Assembly: GCF_009827405.1 (NCBI RefSeq)
Contig: NZ_WTYY01000003.1
Span: 1 to 64,000 of the forward strand
Length of the DNA: 64,000 bases
Origin: Alteraurantiacibacter aestuarii
Lineage (GTDB): Bacteria > Pseudomonadota > Alphaproteobacteria > Sphingomonadales > Sphingomonadaceae
Reading direction: 5' to 3'
Made by a program: the position numbers and the translations under genes. Each line of letters starts with the position of its first letter. Position 1 is the first letter of the stretch. The notes below the pieces were generated by a model. The model was given only the letters and a program-made list of their open reading frames with translations, searched no databases and was not told where the DNA came from. Of the stretch, positions 51,987-60,092 are shown piece by piece.

Positions 51987-53576
51987 TTGACCGTGGTGAG
52001 TGGAGCGGATGGTAACGATATCACGGAAGTGGTAATCGTCGGGGGAGGCACCGCCGGGTGGATGGCCGCGGCTGCTTTCTCCAAATATTTCGACAATGGA
52101 AAACGCCGATTCACATTAGTGGAATCGGACGCAATCGGCACCGTGGGCGTTGGTGAAGCGACGATTCCGCCGCTCAAGAATTTTAACCAGATGCTGGAAA
52201 TCAACGAGAATGATTTCCTGCGCGAAACGCGCGCAACGTTCAAACTGGGCATCGAATTCGTCAATTGGGGCCAGCAGGGGGACCGCTATTTCCACCCGTT
52301 CGGCACCTATGGGCAGGACCTGCACGGCATCCCGTTCCACCAGCTTTATCTGCGTGAACTGGCGCATGGCGGCACCGCCGGGGGCATTCACGAATACTCG
52401 ATGAGCTCGATGGCGGCGATCATGGGCCGATTCGGCAGGCCCGGACCGGGTGCCAAATCGCTCATTTCGCAGATGTTCTACGCCTTCCATTTCGACGCCG
52501 GCCTGTATGCTGCCTTCCTGCGCAGGAAGGCCGAGCAGCAGGGCACAATCCGCCGCGAGGGGCGCATATCAAAGGTCCACCGCGACGGGGAAAGCGGCGA
52601 TGTGCGCGCAATCGAGCTGGACAGCGGGGAGCGGATCGAGGGCGATCTGTTCATCGACTGCTCCGGCTTTCGCGGCCTGCTGATCGAAGATGCGCTGGAA
52701 ACGGGGTATGAGGACTGGAGCCACTGGCTGCCGATGGACCGGGCGATTGCCCTGCCCACCTCCAACATCAACTCACCGCCACCTTTCACCCGCGCAACGG
52801 CGCATGGCGCGGGCTGGCAGTGGCGCATCCCCTTGCAGCACCGCATGGGCAACGGCCACGTGTTCTCCAGCGCCTATATGGACAGTGAGGAGGCCACCCG
52901 CATCCTGCTCGCCAATGTCGAGGGGGAGCCGCTGGCCGATCCGCGTGAGCTGCGCTTTGTCACCGGCATGCGGCGCAAGGCGTGGAACCACAATGTCGTC
53001 TCGCTCGGCCTGTCATCGGGCTTTATCGAACCGCTTGAATCAACCAGCATCCACCTGATCCAGAACGGCATCGCCCGCCTGTTTGCGCTGTTCCCCGACA
53101 AGCAGATCAGCCCGGTGGAGCGTGACGAATATAACCGCGGGATGCGCGAGCTGTATGAGGACGTGCGCGACTTCATCATCCTGCATTACAAGGCCACCCA
53201 GCGCGATGACACGCCGTTCTGGCGCTATGTGCGCGACATGGACGTGCCGGACAGCCTGGCCACGAAGACGGAACTGTGGCGCCTGCACGGGCGCATCTTC
53301 CGCGAGAATGCGGAACTGTTTTCCGAACCCAGCTGGATCGCGGTGATGCTGGGGCAGAACATCATCCCGGCCCGCCACGATCCCATCGCCGATACGCTGG
53401 ACGAGGCCAAGGTCGCCGCCGCCATGGCACAAATGCGCGAAGCCTATCGCCAGACCGCCGAGGGTCTGCCCACACAGGAACAGTTCCTGCGGCAGGCCGG
53501 CGCATGGGCGGATACCGGGGCAAACACTGAGGGCGGTGCGGTGGCGGCCCCTGCATGGACTCTCGCTGCATCATGA
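51987..53576 (+). CDS. Flavin-dependent tryptophan-halogenase-like protein 1
   Basis: Up to 529 residues. The TTG at 51987 or the GTGs at 51993/51996 may start it; none has a strong ribosome site. FAD Rossmann motif VIVGGGTAGW (16-25). The flavin-halogenase signatures are all intact: candidate catalytic Lys86 in ATFKLGIEF, WQWRIP (277-282, the WxWxIP motif) and EPLES (348-352) with the partner Glu. Known members chlorinate or brominate tryptophan or other aromatics through a lysine-bound hypohalous species. Genes like this recur beside TonB receptors for glycans in sphingomonads and relatives, where their role is unknown. First of three coupled genes (halogenase-like, halogenase-like, cupin). 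No leader peptide, so cytoplasmic. Confidence 0.85.
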   Translation: MTVVSGADGNDITEVVIVGGGTAGWMAAAAFSKYFDNGKRRFTLVESDAIGTVGVGEATIPPLKNFNQMLEINENDFLRETRATFKLGIEFVNWGQQGDRYFHPFGTYGQDLHGIPFHQLYLRELAHGGTAGGIHEYSMSSMAAIMGRFGRPGPGAKSLISQMFYAFHFDAGLYAAFLRRKAEQQGTIRREGRISKVHRDGESGDVRAIELDSGERIEGDLFIDCSGFRGLLIEDALETGYEDWSHWLPMDRAIALPTSNINSPPPFTRATAHGAGWQWRIPLQHRMGNGHVFSSAYMDSEEATRILLANVEGEPLADPRELRFVTGMRRKAWNHNVVSLGLSSGFIEPLESTSIHLIQNGIARLFALFPDKQISPVERDEYNRGMRELYEDVRDFIILHYKATQRDDTPFWRYVRDMDVPDSLATKTELWRLHGRIFRENAELFSEPSWIAVMLGQNIIPARHDPIADTLDEAKVAAAMAQMREAYRQTAEGLPTQEQFLRQAGAWADTGANTEGGAVAAPAWTLAAS

Positions 53577-55108
53577 ACGGCGCACCCATCCGCAACATCG
53601 TGATCGTGGGCGGCGGAACCGCAGGCTGGATGGCAGCCGCCGCCATATCGAAGATCATGGGCAAAATGCCGGGCCTCTCCATCAGTCTGGTGGAAAGCGA
53701 GGCGATTGGCACGGTGGGCGTGGGTGAAGCCACCATCCCGCAGATCAACCAGTTCAACAGCCTGCTGGGCATCGATGAAAACGAATTCGTGCGGGAAACC
53801 CATGCGACCTACAAGCTGGGCATCGAATTCGTCGACTGGACGCATATCGGGGACCGCTATGTCCACCCGTTCGGCCATTATGGCATCGACATGCTGGGGA
53901 TCGAATTTCACCATTTCTGGCTCAGGGGGCTGGAATTGGGAGACAGCCACCCGCTCGATGACTATTCCATCGGCGCGATGGCGGGCAAGGCGGGCAAGTT
54001 CTTCTGGCCGCAGCCGGACCAGCCCAATTCCCCGCTCGCACGGCTCGGCTATGCCTTCCAGTTCGATGCGTCGCGCTATGCCCGATTCCTGCGCACGCGC
54101 GCAGAAATGCAGGGCGTCACCCGGATCGAGGGCCGCATCACCGAGGTCGAACAGGACGGCGAGAGCGGTTTTGTCACCGGCGTAAAGCTCGAATCGGGTG
54201 AGCTGGTGACGGGCGAGCTGTTCATCGACTGCTCGGGCTTTCGCGCGCTGTTGCTGGGCCAGACACTGGGTGTGGAATTTCGCGACTGGAGCAAGTGGCT
54301 GCCGTGCGACCGCGCCGTGGCCATGCCCTGCACCCACGGCGGATCGCGGGAGCCGCTCACCCGCTCCACCGCACGCGCCGCCGGCTGGCAATGGCGCATT
54401 CCGCTGCAACACCGGATAGGCAACGGCCACGTCTATTCCTCCGCCCATATGAGCGAGGATGAGGCGACGCAGATCCTGATAGACAACCTGGACGGTGAAC
54501 CATTCGCTGCGCCCAACCATTTGCGCTTTGCCGCAGGCCACCGGGCCAAAGGCTGGGACAGGAATGTGGTCGCGCTGGGGCTTGCGGGCGGTTTTCTGGA
54601 ACCACTGGAATCGACCGCCATCCATCTGGTGCAATCGGGCATTGCGCGGCTTATGGCGCTGTTCCCCACCACCACATTTTCCGCCAAGGAGATTGAGCGC
54701 TTCAACCGCGAGACCGAGCAGGATTACATCGACATCCGCGATTTCCTGGTGCTGCATTACAAGGCCACCACGCGCGACGATTCCGAGTTATGGAACTATT
54801 GCCGCAATCTGGAACCGACCGACGGGCTGAAGGAAAAGCTGGAGATGTTCCGCTCCTCCGGCCGGGTGATCCGCGATCATAATGAGCTGTTTACAGAGAC
54901 CAGCTGGCTCTCCGTCATGGCGTGTCAGGGCATCACGGCGGGTGGTTATCACCCCGCAGCCGATTTGATGAGCGACGAGGAATTGCTGCACCGGCTGGGC
55001 CATATCCGGCAGGTGATCGCCACCGCCGTATCGCAGATGCCGACGCAGGAGGATTTCCTGCGCAGCAATGGCAGCGCGATCGATCCGGCCCTGCGCGTCA
55101 CCTCATGA
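53573..55108 (+). CDS. Flavin-dependent tryptophan-halogenase-like protein 2
   Basis: 511 residues. The ATG at 53573 overlaps the previous stop (ATGA) and gives MNGAPIRNIVIVGGGTAGW. Candidate catalytic Lys81 (ATYKLGIEFVDW), WQWRIP at 272-277, and EPLES at 343-347 are intact. It is similar along its length to protein 1 but clearly diverged, so the tandem pair is old and both have been kept under selection. The stop overlaps the following cupin start by 4 bp. A flavin reductase, normally needed for such enzymes, is not seen in the window. Substrate unknown. Confidence 0.85.
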   Translation: MNGAPIRNIVIVGGGTAGWMAAAAISKIMGKMPGLSISLVESEAIGTVGVGEATIPQINQFNSLLGIDENEFVRETHATYKLGIEFVDWTHIGDRYVHPFGHYGIDMLGIEFHHFWLRGLELGDSHPLDDYSIGAMAGKAGKFFWPQPDQPNSPLARLGYAFQFDASRYARFLRTRAEMQGVTRIEGRITEVEQDGESGFVTGVKLESGELVTGELFIDCSGFRALLLGQTLGVEFRDWSKWLPCDRAVAMPCTHGGSREPLTRSTARAAGWQWRIPLQHRIGNGHVYSSAHMSEDEATQILIDNLDGEPFAAPNHLRFAAGHRAKGWDRNVVALGLAGGFLEPLESTAIHLVQSGIARLMALFPTTTFSAKEIERFNRETEQDYIDIRDFLVLHYKATTRDDSELWNYCRNLEPTDGLKEKLEMFRSSGRVIRDHNELFTETSWLSVMACQGITAGGYHPAADLMSDEELLHRLGHIRQVIATAVSQMPTQEDFLRSNGSAIDPALRVTS

Positions 55109-56121
55109 GCGGTTTGGCAGATCCGCCGCCGCTGGATGAAATCACCGGACCGATCGACCAGCAGCGCTTCGATCAGATACGCGCCGCCAACAGGCCCGTT
55201 GTTCTGCGCGGACTGGTGGAGCACTGGCCTGCGGTTGCAGCGGGGCGGCAGGGCGGCGCGGCGATTGTCGCCTATCTGCACCAGTGCGGCAGCGCGCGCC
55301 CGGTAACCGCCATCGCTGCAATGCCCGCTGAGAACGGCCGGTTCTTCTACAATTCCGATCTGTCGGGCATGAATTTCGTCAAGGGACAGGGCCAGCTCGG
55401 CATGTTCCTGGATGATCTGCTGCGTGCCGCAGACTTGCCGCAGCCGCCGGGGCTGGCGGTGCAGTCTGAAGGGGTGGCGGAACTGCTGCCCGCCTTTGCG
55501 CAGGCCAATCGGCTGGACTTGCTGGCCCATGTCCCGGCGCGCATCTGGATCGGCAATCGCATCCGCGTGGCCGCGCATTATGATGTGAAGGAAAATATCG
55601 CCTGCTGCGTCTCTGGCCACAGGCGCTTCACTCTTTATCCGCCCGAACAGATCGCCAATCTCTATCCCGGCCCCTTCGAATCCACGCCCGCCGGAACGCC
55701 GGTGAGCATGGTTGATGCCCATTCGCCCGATCTTGCCCGCTATCCGCGTTTTGCCGATGCATGGGCCAGCGCGCGTCAGGCCACGCTGGCGCCGGGCGAT
55801 GCGATCTACATCCCCTATTGCTGGTGGCACGGCGTGGAATCGCTCGATCCGGTCAGCATACTGGTCAACTACTGGTGGAACGATGGCCAGCCTGCCGGAA
55901 TTGGCGGCCCCTACGATGCGCTGCTCCACGCGCTGCTGGCCTATCGCCACCTGCCGCCAGGGCAGCGCGAAGTGTGGCGCGGGATGCTGGACTATTACGT
56001 GTTCGAAAAGTCCGGCGATCCCGCTGCCCACCTGCCAGATCACGCGGCGGGCGTGATCGGCAAGCCCTCACCCGGCCTGTTTGACAAGATGCGCCAGATC
56101 ATCCGCCAGGCGCTTGGTTGA
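55105..56121 (+). CDS. Cupin-like (JmjC/cupin_8) domain protein, copy 2
   Basis: 338 residues from the ATG at 55105 overlapping the halogenase-like gene's stop. The double-stranded beta-helix has His158-x-Asp160 (HYDVKEN) and the distal His in IPYCWWHGVE, a full Fe(II)/2-oxoglutarate facial triad candidate. It shares block order and wording with copy 1 (VVLRGLVEHWP, GRFFYNSDLSGMNFV, RFTLYPPEQIANLY). Translational coupling to two halogenase-like flavoproteins and proximity to the receptor suggest it acts on the same molecule, perhaps a protein side chain, since many cupin_8/JmjC proteins hydroxylate proteins. That is inference. Confidence 0.82.
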   Translation: MSGLADPPPLDEITGPIDQQRFDQIRAANRPVVLRGLVEHWPAVAAGRQGGAAIVAYLHQCGSARPVTAIAAMPAENGRFFYNSDLSGMNFVKGQGQLGMFLDDLLRAADLPQPPGLAVQSEGVAELLPAFAQANRLDLLAHVPARIWIGNRIRVAAHYDVKENIACCVSGHRRFTLYPPEQIANLYPGPFESTPAGTPVSMVDAHSPDLARYPRFADAWASARQATLAPGDAIYIPYCWWHGVESLDPVSILVNYWWNDGQPAGIGGPYDALLHALLAYRHLPPGQREVWRGMLDYYVFEKSGDPAAHLPDHAAGVIGKPSPGLFDKMRQIIRQALG

Positions 56122-56204
56122 GCGCGGCGGGGACCTATTCTGACGGCCTGCCTTAAGCCGGTTTGCGCACTCTTGCTTCCGGAAGCGGGCAGGCATTCAC
56201 CATC

Positions 56205-57077
56205 CTACCTGCCGCATTTTGGCGTGGTGCATGCCGTCACCTCGTGGATGTAGCGGTTCATGCCGCCCTCAACCCGGAAGGTTTGGCTGGTCGGGGTCCC
56301 CGGATGATAGGGCCCGAGGCCCGCATCGATCCAGGAGAAGTTATGGAAGATGCTGACGGCGCCCACGGTCTCATCGATGACATAGCGGCGGCTGCCCGTC
56401 TCTATCGGCTGCGGGAACGCCCCCATGGTGCAGGTCTGGCCTTCAGGGTCTCTGCTGCCTGTATAAATGCGGCCCTCCAGCCGGGCACATGGCGTGCCGT
56501 GCGGCACCGGCAGTTCGGGGTTGCCCCAATTGTCCAGATACGCGTCGGCCGCCGCCTGGATGGACTCGCGCGTGTCGCGCTGGCCTGCGGGGATCTCGCC
56601 CCAGTTCTCAACCTGCGTCTGGGCAAGATGCGCGTCCGCACCGAACACCCAGTCCCCTTCGTCGGTCACCACGGATTCCATTACGGTCACTTCGCCATCG
56701 CTCACCTCCATCCGCGTGTGGATCACGTAAGGGTGCGCGTTCGTGGCCGACACGAGTTCTGTGAAAGTGGCGCATTGCTCCGTGTCATAGAAGCTGCGGG
56801 TGAAGTCGACCGGCAGGGCCTGGGTCAGTATGCCCGCAGCAATGTCCACGGGCAGATTGTTCTCTCCGTAATACGATTCGGCTGCGAGAGGCACTATCGC
56901 GGGCTGGCCGGTCGATTGCGCTTCGACATAGGTCGCTGCCAACTGCCGCAGCATCCCCCGCTCGCACGCCGCCTGCGCATTCGTCGCCGCGGTCATGCCC
57001 GCCAGAATGATTGAGCACTTGATCGTGCCTCTTGCCAATTTCGATGGCCGGCTGCCCCATTCACTTTCACTTTTCAT
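56205..57077 (-). CDS. Exported protein of unknown function, resembling a fungal secreted (DUF8021-like) family
   Basis: 290 residues. The ATG at 57077 follows GGGGAGGAC. A signal peptide with a long n-region ends near TNAQAACERG. The mature part has six cysteines, several likely paired. Segments such as ADAYLDNWGN, HGTPCARLEGRIYTG, RRYVIDETVGAVSIF and FRVEGGMNRYIH match a pattern I recall from secreted ascomycete proteins (DUF8021). There is no catalytic motif I can name; the fold may be NTF2-like. It is divergent from a large G8-domain gene across a 374-bp gap. Bacterial occurrence next to a hemicellulose locus suggests a part in breaking or binding plant material, but this is a guess. Confidence 0.65.
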   Translation of the reverse strand: MKSESEWGSRPSKLARGTIKCSIILAGMTAATNAQAACERGMLRQLAATYVEAQSTGQPAIVPLAAESYYGENNLPVDIAAGILTQALPVDFTRSFYDTEQCATFTELVSATNAHPYVIHTRMEVSDGEVTVMESVVTDEGDWVFGADAHLAQTQVENWGEIPAGQRDTRESIQAAADAYLDNWGNPELPVPHGTPCARLEGRIYTGSRDPEGQTCTMGAFPQPIETGSRRYVIDETVGAVSIFHNFSWIDAGLGPYHPGTPTSQTFRVEGGMNRYIHEVTACTTPKCGR

Positions 57078-57451
57078 GAATATGTCCTCCCCTCAAGGTG
57101 CTGGCATCTATTGTGTGCCTGATCCTTGCCCATCTCCCCAGATGGCATGCTTGTGTTCAGGATGTTAGCGCGAAGCTGGCCGAGCAACAACATGCGGGCC
57201 GTCAATCGCGGTCAATATTGGTCCGCAGCGTTGTTCGAACCCCAAAACATTCCACACCGGCTTGTCTCTGGAGCCTCTTGCGGAAGCAGGCAGGTGGGCA
57301 AGCAGAGGGGGAGGATACAACAACTGTTACAGGCAATTGCCACCAGTCCCGCCATGGTGCCGGACTAAACCTTGGCAAAGCGAACTATCTGTTGCAGGAT
57401 CACTCCAATAATAATGGCGGGACTCACAGTCCCGATGGAGGGGAAAACATC
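57078..57451. promoter_or_regulatory. 374-bp divergent intergenic region
   Basis: The longest gap in the window. It should hold promoters for the leftward secreted protein and the rightward G8 protein, but I see no convincing -35/-10 pair. TGTTAGCGCGAAGC at 57163-57176 keeps the left half of the window's LacI operator and has lost the right. A perfect inverted repeat GGGACT-CAC-AGTCCC at 57419-57433 lies immediately before the G8 ribosome site GGAGGGG. Confidence 0.4.
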
Positions 57452-60079
57452 ATGCGCCATCTTTCTGGCTTGCTGTCATCATGCCGGCTGCTTCCTGCGG
57501 CCCTTTTGCTGGGCGCGGGAACGGCTGCAAATGCGCAGGCAACTCACGACCATGCAGAGATGCAGGCAGACACAGGCCCGTCGACATCAGCGGTCAGGGA
57601 AATGCGCTGGTCCGATCCGGCGGCCTGGCCTTCGGGTGCGGTGCCGGGCGAAGGCGATGCGGTCACCATTGACCGGGACATGCATGTTGTCCTCGATGTC
57701 AGCCCGCCTGCGCTGCGCAGCCTGACGATCAGCGGCAAGCTGAGCTTTTCGGACCAGCGCGATATCGATCTGGTGACCGAGTGGATCTATGTTCCCGGCG
57801 GTGAACTGGAAATCGGCACAGAGGCCAATCCTCATAAACGCAATGCTTCCATCACGCTGACAGACAATGTCCCGGACGAAGATATCAACACCATGGGCGA
57901 TCGCGGGATCATGCTCATGCGCGGGACGCTGAACCTGCACGGCAACCGGGAAAATACATGGACCAAGCTGGCCCGGACAGCCGAGCGCGGCTCCGCCCGG
58001 ATCGAGGTGCTGGACGCCAGCGGCTGGCGTGTAGGTGACGAGATTGTCCTTGCCTCAACCGACTTTAACCCGAGGCAGGCCGAAAGGCGCCATATTACGG
58101 CTATCAGCGGCAACACGCTGACGCTGGATAGCGCGCTTGAATACATGCACTTTGGCGAGATCACCTTCGGCGTGGACGAGCGCGGCGAAGTGGGTCTGCT
58201 GACGCGCAATATCCGCATTCAGGCATCGGAAGATTCCGAGAGCAATTACTTCGGCGGGCACATCATGGGGATGGTCGGGTCCAAGATGTACGTCGACAGC
58301 GTTGAGCTGAGCCGCATGGGCCAGCACATGCATCTGGCGCGTTACCCGCTCCACTGGCACCTGATCGGCGAAGGGGAGGGGCAGTATATCAGGAATGCGG
58401 CCATCCACGACACCTTCAGCCGCTGCGTGACGGTGCATGGCACCAACAATCTGCTGGTAGAAAACAATGTGACTTTCAACACCGTGGGTCACTGCTTTTT
58501 CATGGAAGACGGGATCGAAACGGGCAACCAGTTCGTCCGCAACCTCGGCATCCAGACCAAGTGTCACCCGACGCTGCCGTGCGAGCCGACCAACCTGACC
58601 GATGCGGCCCGGGGCAGCCGGGGTCAGCAATCCGACCACATATTGATCCCTTCGGACAATACCGTCTCCACTTTCTGGATCACCAATCCGGACAATATCT
58701 ATCGTGACAACGTGGCTGCCGGGTCGGACGCGGTCGGCTTCTGGATCGCCCTGCCCGCGCACCCGACCGGACAGTTCGAAGGATCGGAGATCAGTGCCCA
58801 GACCTGGCCACGCCGGATGCCATTGCGCGAGTTCAGCGGCAACACCGCCCACTCCAATTTTGACAGCCTGATGTTCGACCGGGGCCCTTCGCCCGATGGC
58901 ACTTTCAATGTCGGCGGTGCCGGGCATATTGCCTATAATGATCCGACCGATCCGAGCAGCGGAGCAATACCGTCGGTCGTCGACAGCTACACGGCCTACA
59001 AGAACCGCAATGGCGCCATCTGGGGCCGCGGCGAATATCACCTGTTCACCAATCTCAAGCTGGCCGACAACGCCATCGGCTTCACCCATGCGGCGGGCGG
59101 CTATGGCGTGGCGCCTTACTCGTCACGGGTACAGGATTCGCTATTCGTGGGCGAAAGCGGCAATATCGGCAATCCCTCGACGCCCGAGGAAATTGCCTAT
59201 GGCCGCACCTTGCCGCACGTAACGGCGGATTTCCCGATCCGCGGCTACGAATATTACGATTACCGCCATGACGTGGTGAATACGACCTTCGTGAATTACG
59301 AACCCAACGATCTGCGCGAAGCGGGTGCGCTGTCCTATCTGCTGTTCACCAGCTTCGGCATGAGCACGGAGAACATGGTCGAGAACGCCACGTTCGTTAA
59401 CGCCCAGCCAGTTCATTTCCCGCAAATACAGCGCCGCTGGTCGTCGGACTTCGCCGGGCGGGCTGCCTACAGGAGTGCGACGATTCATGACGTCGACGGC
59501 TCGGTCAGCGGGACTGCCGGTGCCTACATCGTCATCGATAACGGTATGGCTTCGGCTGAAGACAGCTGTGTAATCAGAGCGAACTGGAATGCCGCCGTGT
59601 GCGTTGCCGACATGGGTCGCTTGAGCATCGACGATACGCGCCAGTTCCCCGAATTCGCTGCCGGCCCCGCCACCAATCCGGTTGTCCTTGAACGCAACGG
59701 GAAGCGGTTCGAATATAATGGCGAGACGACGATCCCCAGCGGTGCCCAGGTCCGGGTATCGACAGCGAGGGACAGCATGTCGCTTAACCTGCGGGAAATG
59801 GACCAAGGCTCTTGGGTGATCTTTGAGCTTCCCGGCTTCGCCGCCCCCGCTGGTAGTGCGCAGTTGGCCAGCATGGACGCCTTGCGCGCCTCAAACCAGA
59901 CCGCATGGTTCAAGGATGGCGAGACGCTGTGGGTCAAGCTTGTGGTGGAGGACGCCACCGCCGACGGACCTGTGGTCGTACAGGTCGGCACCCTGCGGGC
60001 TCAGGCGACCATTGATGTGAGCAGGCAGGCGCCGGTGGCAACAGCTGCGCTGAGTGCTGGAGAGCCCCGGCGCGAATAA
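57452..60079 (+). CDS. Large exported G8-domain, beta-helix protein
   Basis: 875 residues from the ATG at 57452, preceded by GGAGGGG; upstream in-frame codons make no leader. Signal peptide MRHLSGLLSSCRLLPAALLLGAG. A G8 domain covers about 45-170, starting MRWSDPAAWPSGAVPGEGD, with regular glycines and VLDVSPPALRSLTISGKL. A right-handed beta-helix follows (GHIMGMVGSKMYVDSVELSRM, HWHLIGEGEGQYIRNAAIHDT, TVHGTNNLLVENNVTFNTVGHC), the arrangement of CEMIP/TMEM2-type proteins linked to hyaluronan breakdown in animals. In bacteria such proteins are poorly known; polysaccharide binding or cleavage is plausible. A beta domain closes the protein. There is no lipobox or outer-membrane anchor. Confidence 0.8.
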   Translation: MRHLSGLLSSCRLLPAALLLGAGTAANAQATHDHAEMQADTGPSTSAVREMRWSDPAAWPSGAVPGEGDAVTIDRDMHVVLDVSPPALRSLTISGKLSFSDQRDIDLVTEWIYVPGGELEIGTEANPHKRNASITLTDNVPDEDINTMGDRGIMLMRGTLNLHGNRENTWTKLARTAERGSARIEVLDASGWRVGDEIVLASTDFNPRQAERRHITAISGNTLTLDSALEYMHFGEITFGVDERGEVGLLTRNIRIQASEDSESNYFGGHIMGMVGSKMYVDSVELSRMGQHMHLARYPLHWHLIGEGEGQYIRNAAIHDTFSRCVTVHGTNNLLVENNVTFNTVGHCFFMEDGIETGNQFVRNLGIQTKCHPTLPCEPTNLTDAARGSRGQQSDHILIPSDNTVSTFWITNPDNIYRDNVAAGSDAVGFWIALPAHPTGQFEGSEISAQTWPRRMPLREFSGNTAHSNFDSLMFDRGPSPDGTFNVGGAGHIAYNDPTDPSSGAIPSVVDSYTAYKNRNGAIWGRGEYHLFTNLKLADNAIGFTHAAGGYGVAPYSSRVQDSLFVGESGNIGNPSTPEEIAYGRTLPHVTADFPIRGYEYYDYRHDVVNTTFVNYEPNDLREAGALSYLLFTSFGMSTENMVENATFVNAQPVHFPQIQRRWSSDFAGRAAYRSATIHDVDGSVSGTAGAYIVIDNGMASAEDSCVIRANWNAAVCVADMGRLSIDDTRQFPEFAAGPATNPVVLERNGKRFEYNGETTIPSGAQVRVSTARDSMSLNLREMDQGSWVIFELPGFAAPAGSAQLASMDALRASNQTAWFKDGETLWVKLVVEDATADGPVVVQVGTLRAQATIDVSRQAPVATAALSAGEPRRE

Positions 60080-60088
60080 CGCGCCGGG
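60066..60088. terminator. Hairpin ending the convergent G8 and halogenase-like genes
   Basis: Arms CCCGGCGCG and CGCGCCGGG with the loop AATAA, which contains the G8 stop codon. No T-tract. It sits between two convergent stops 14 bp apart. Confidence 0.6.
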
Positions 60089-60092
60089 CACA

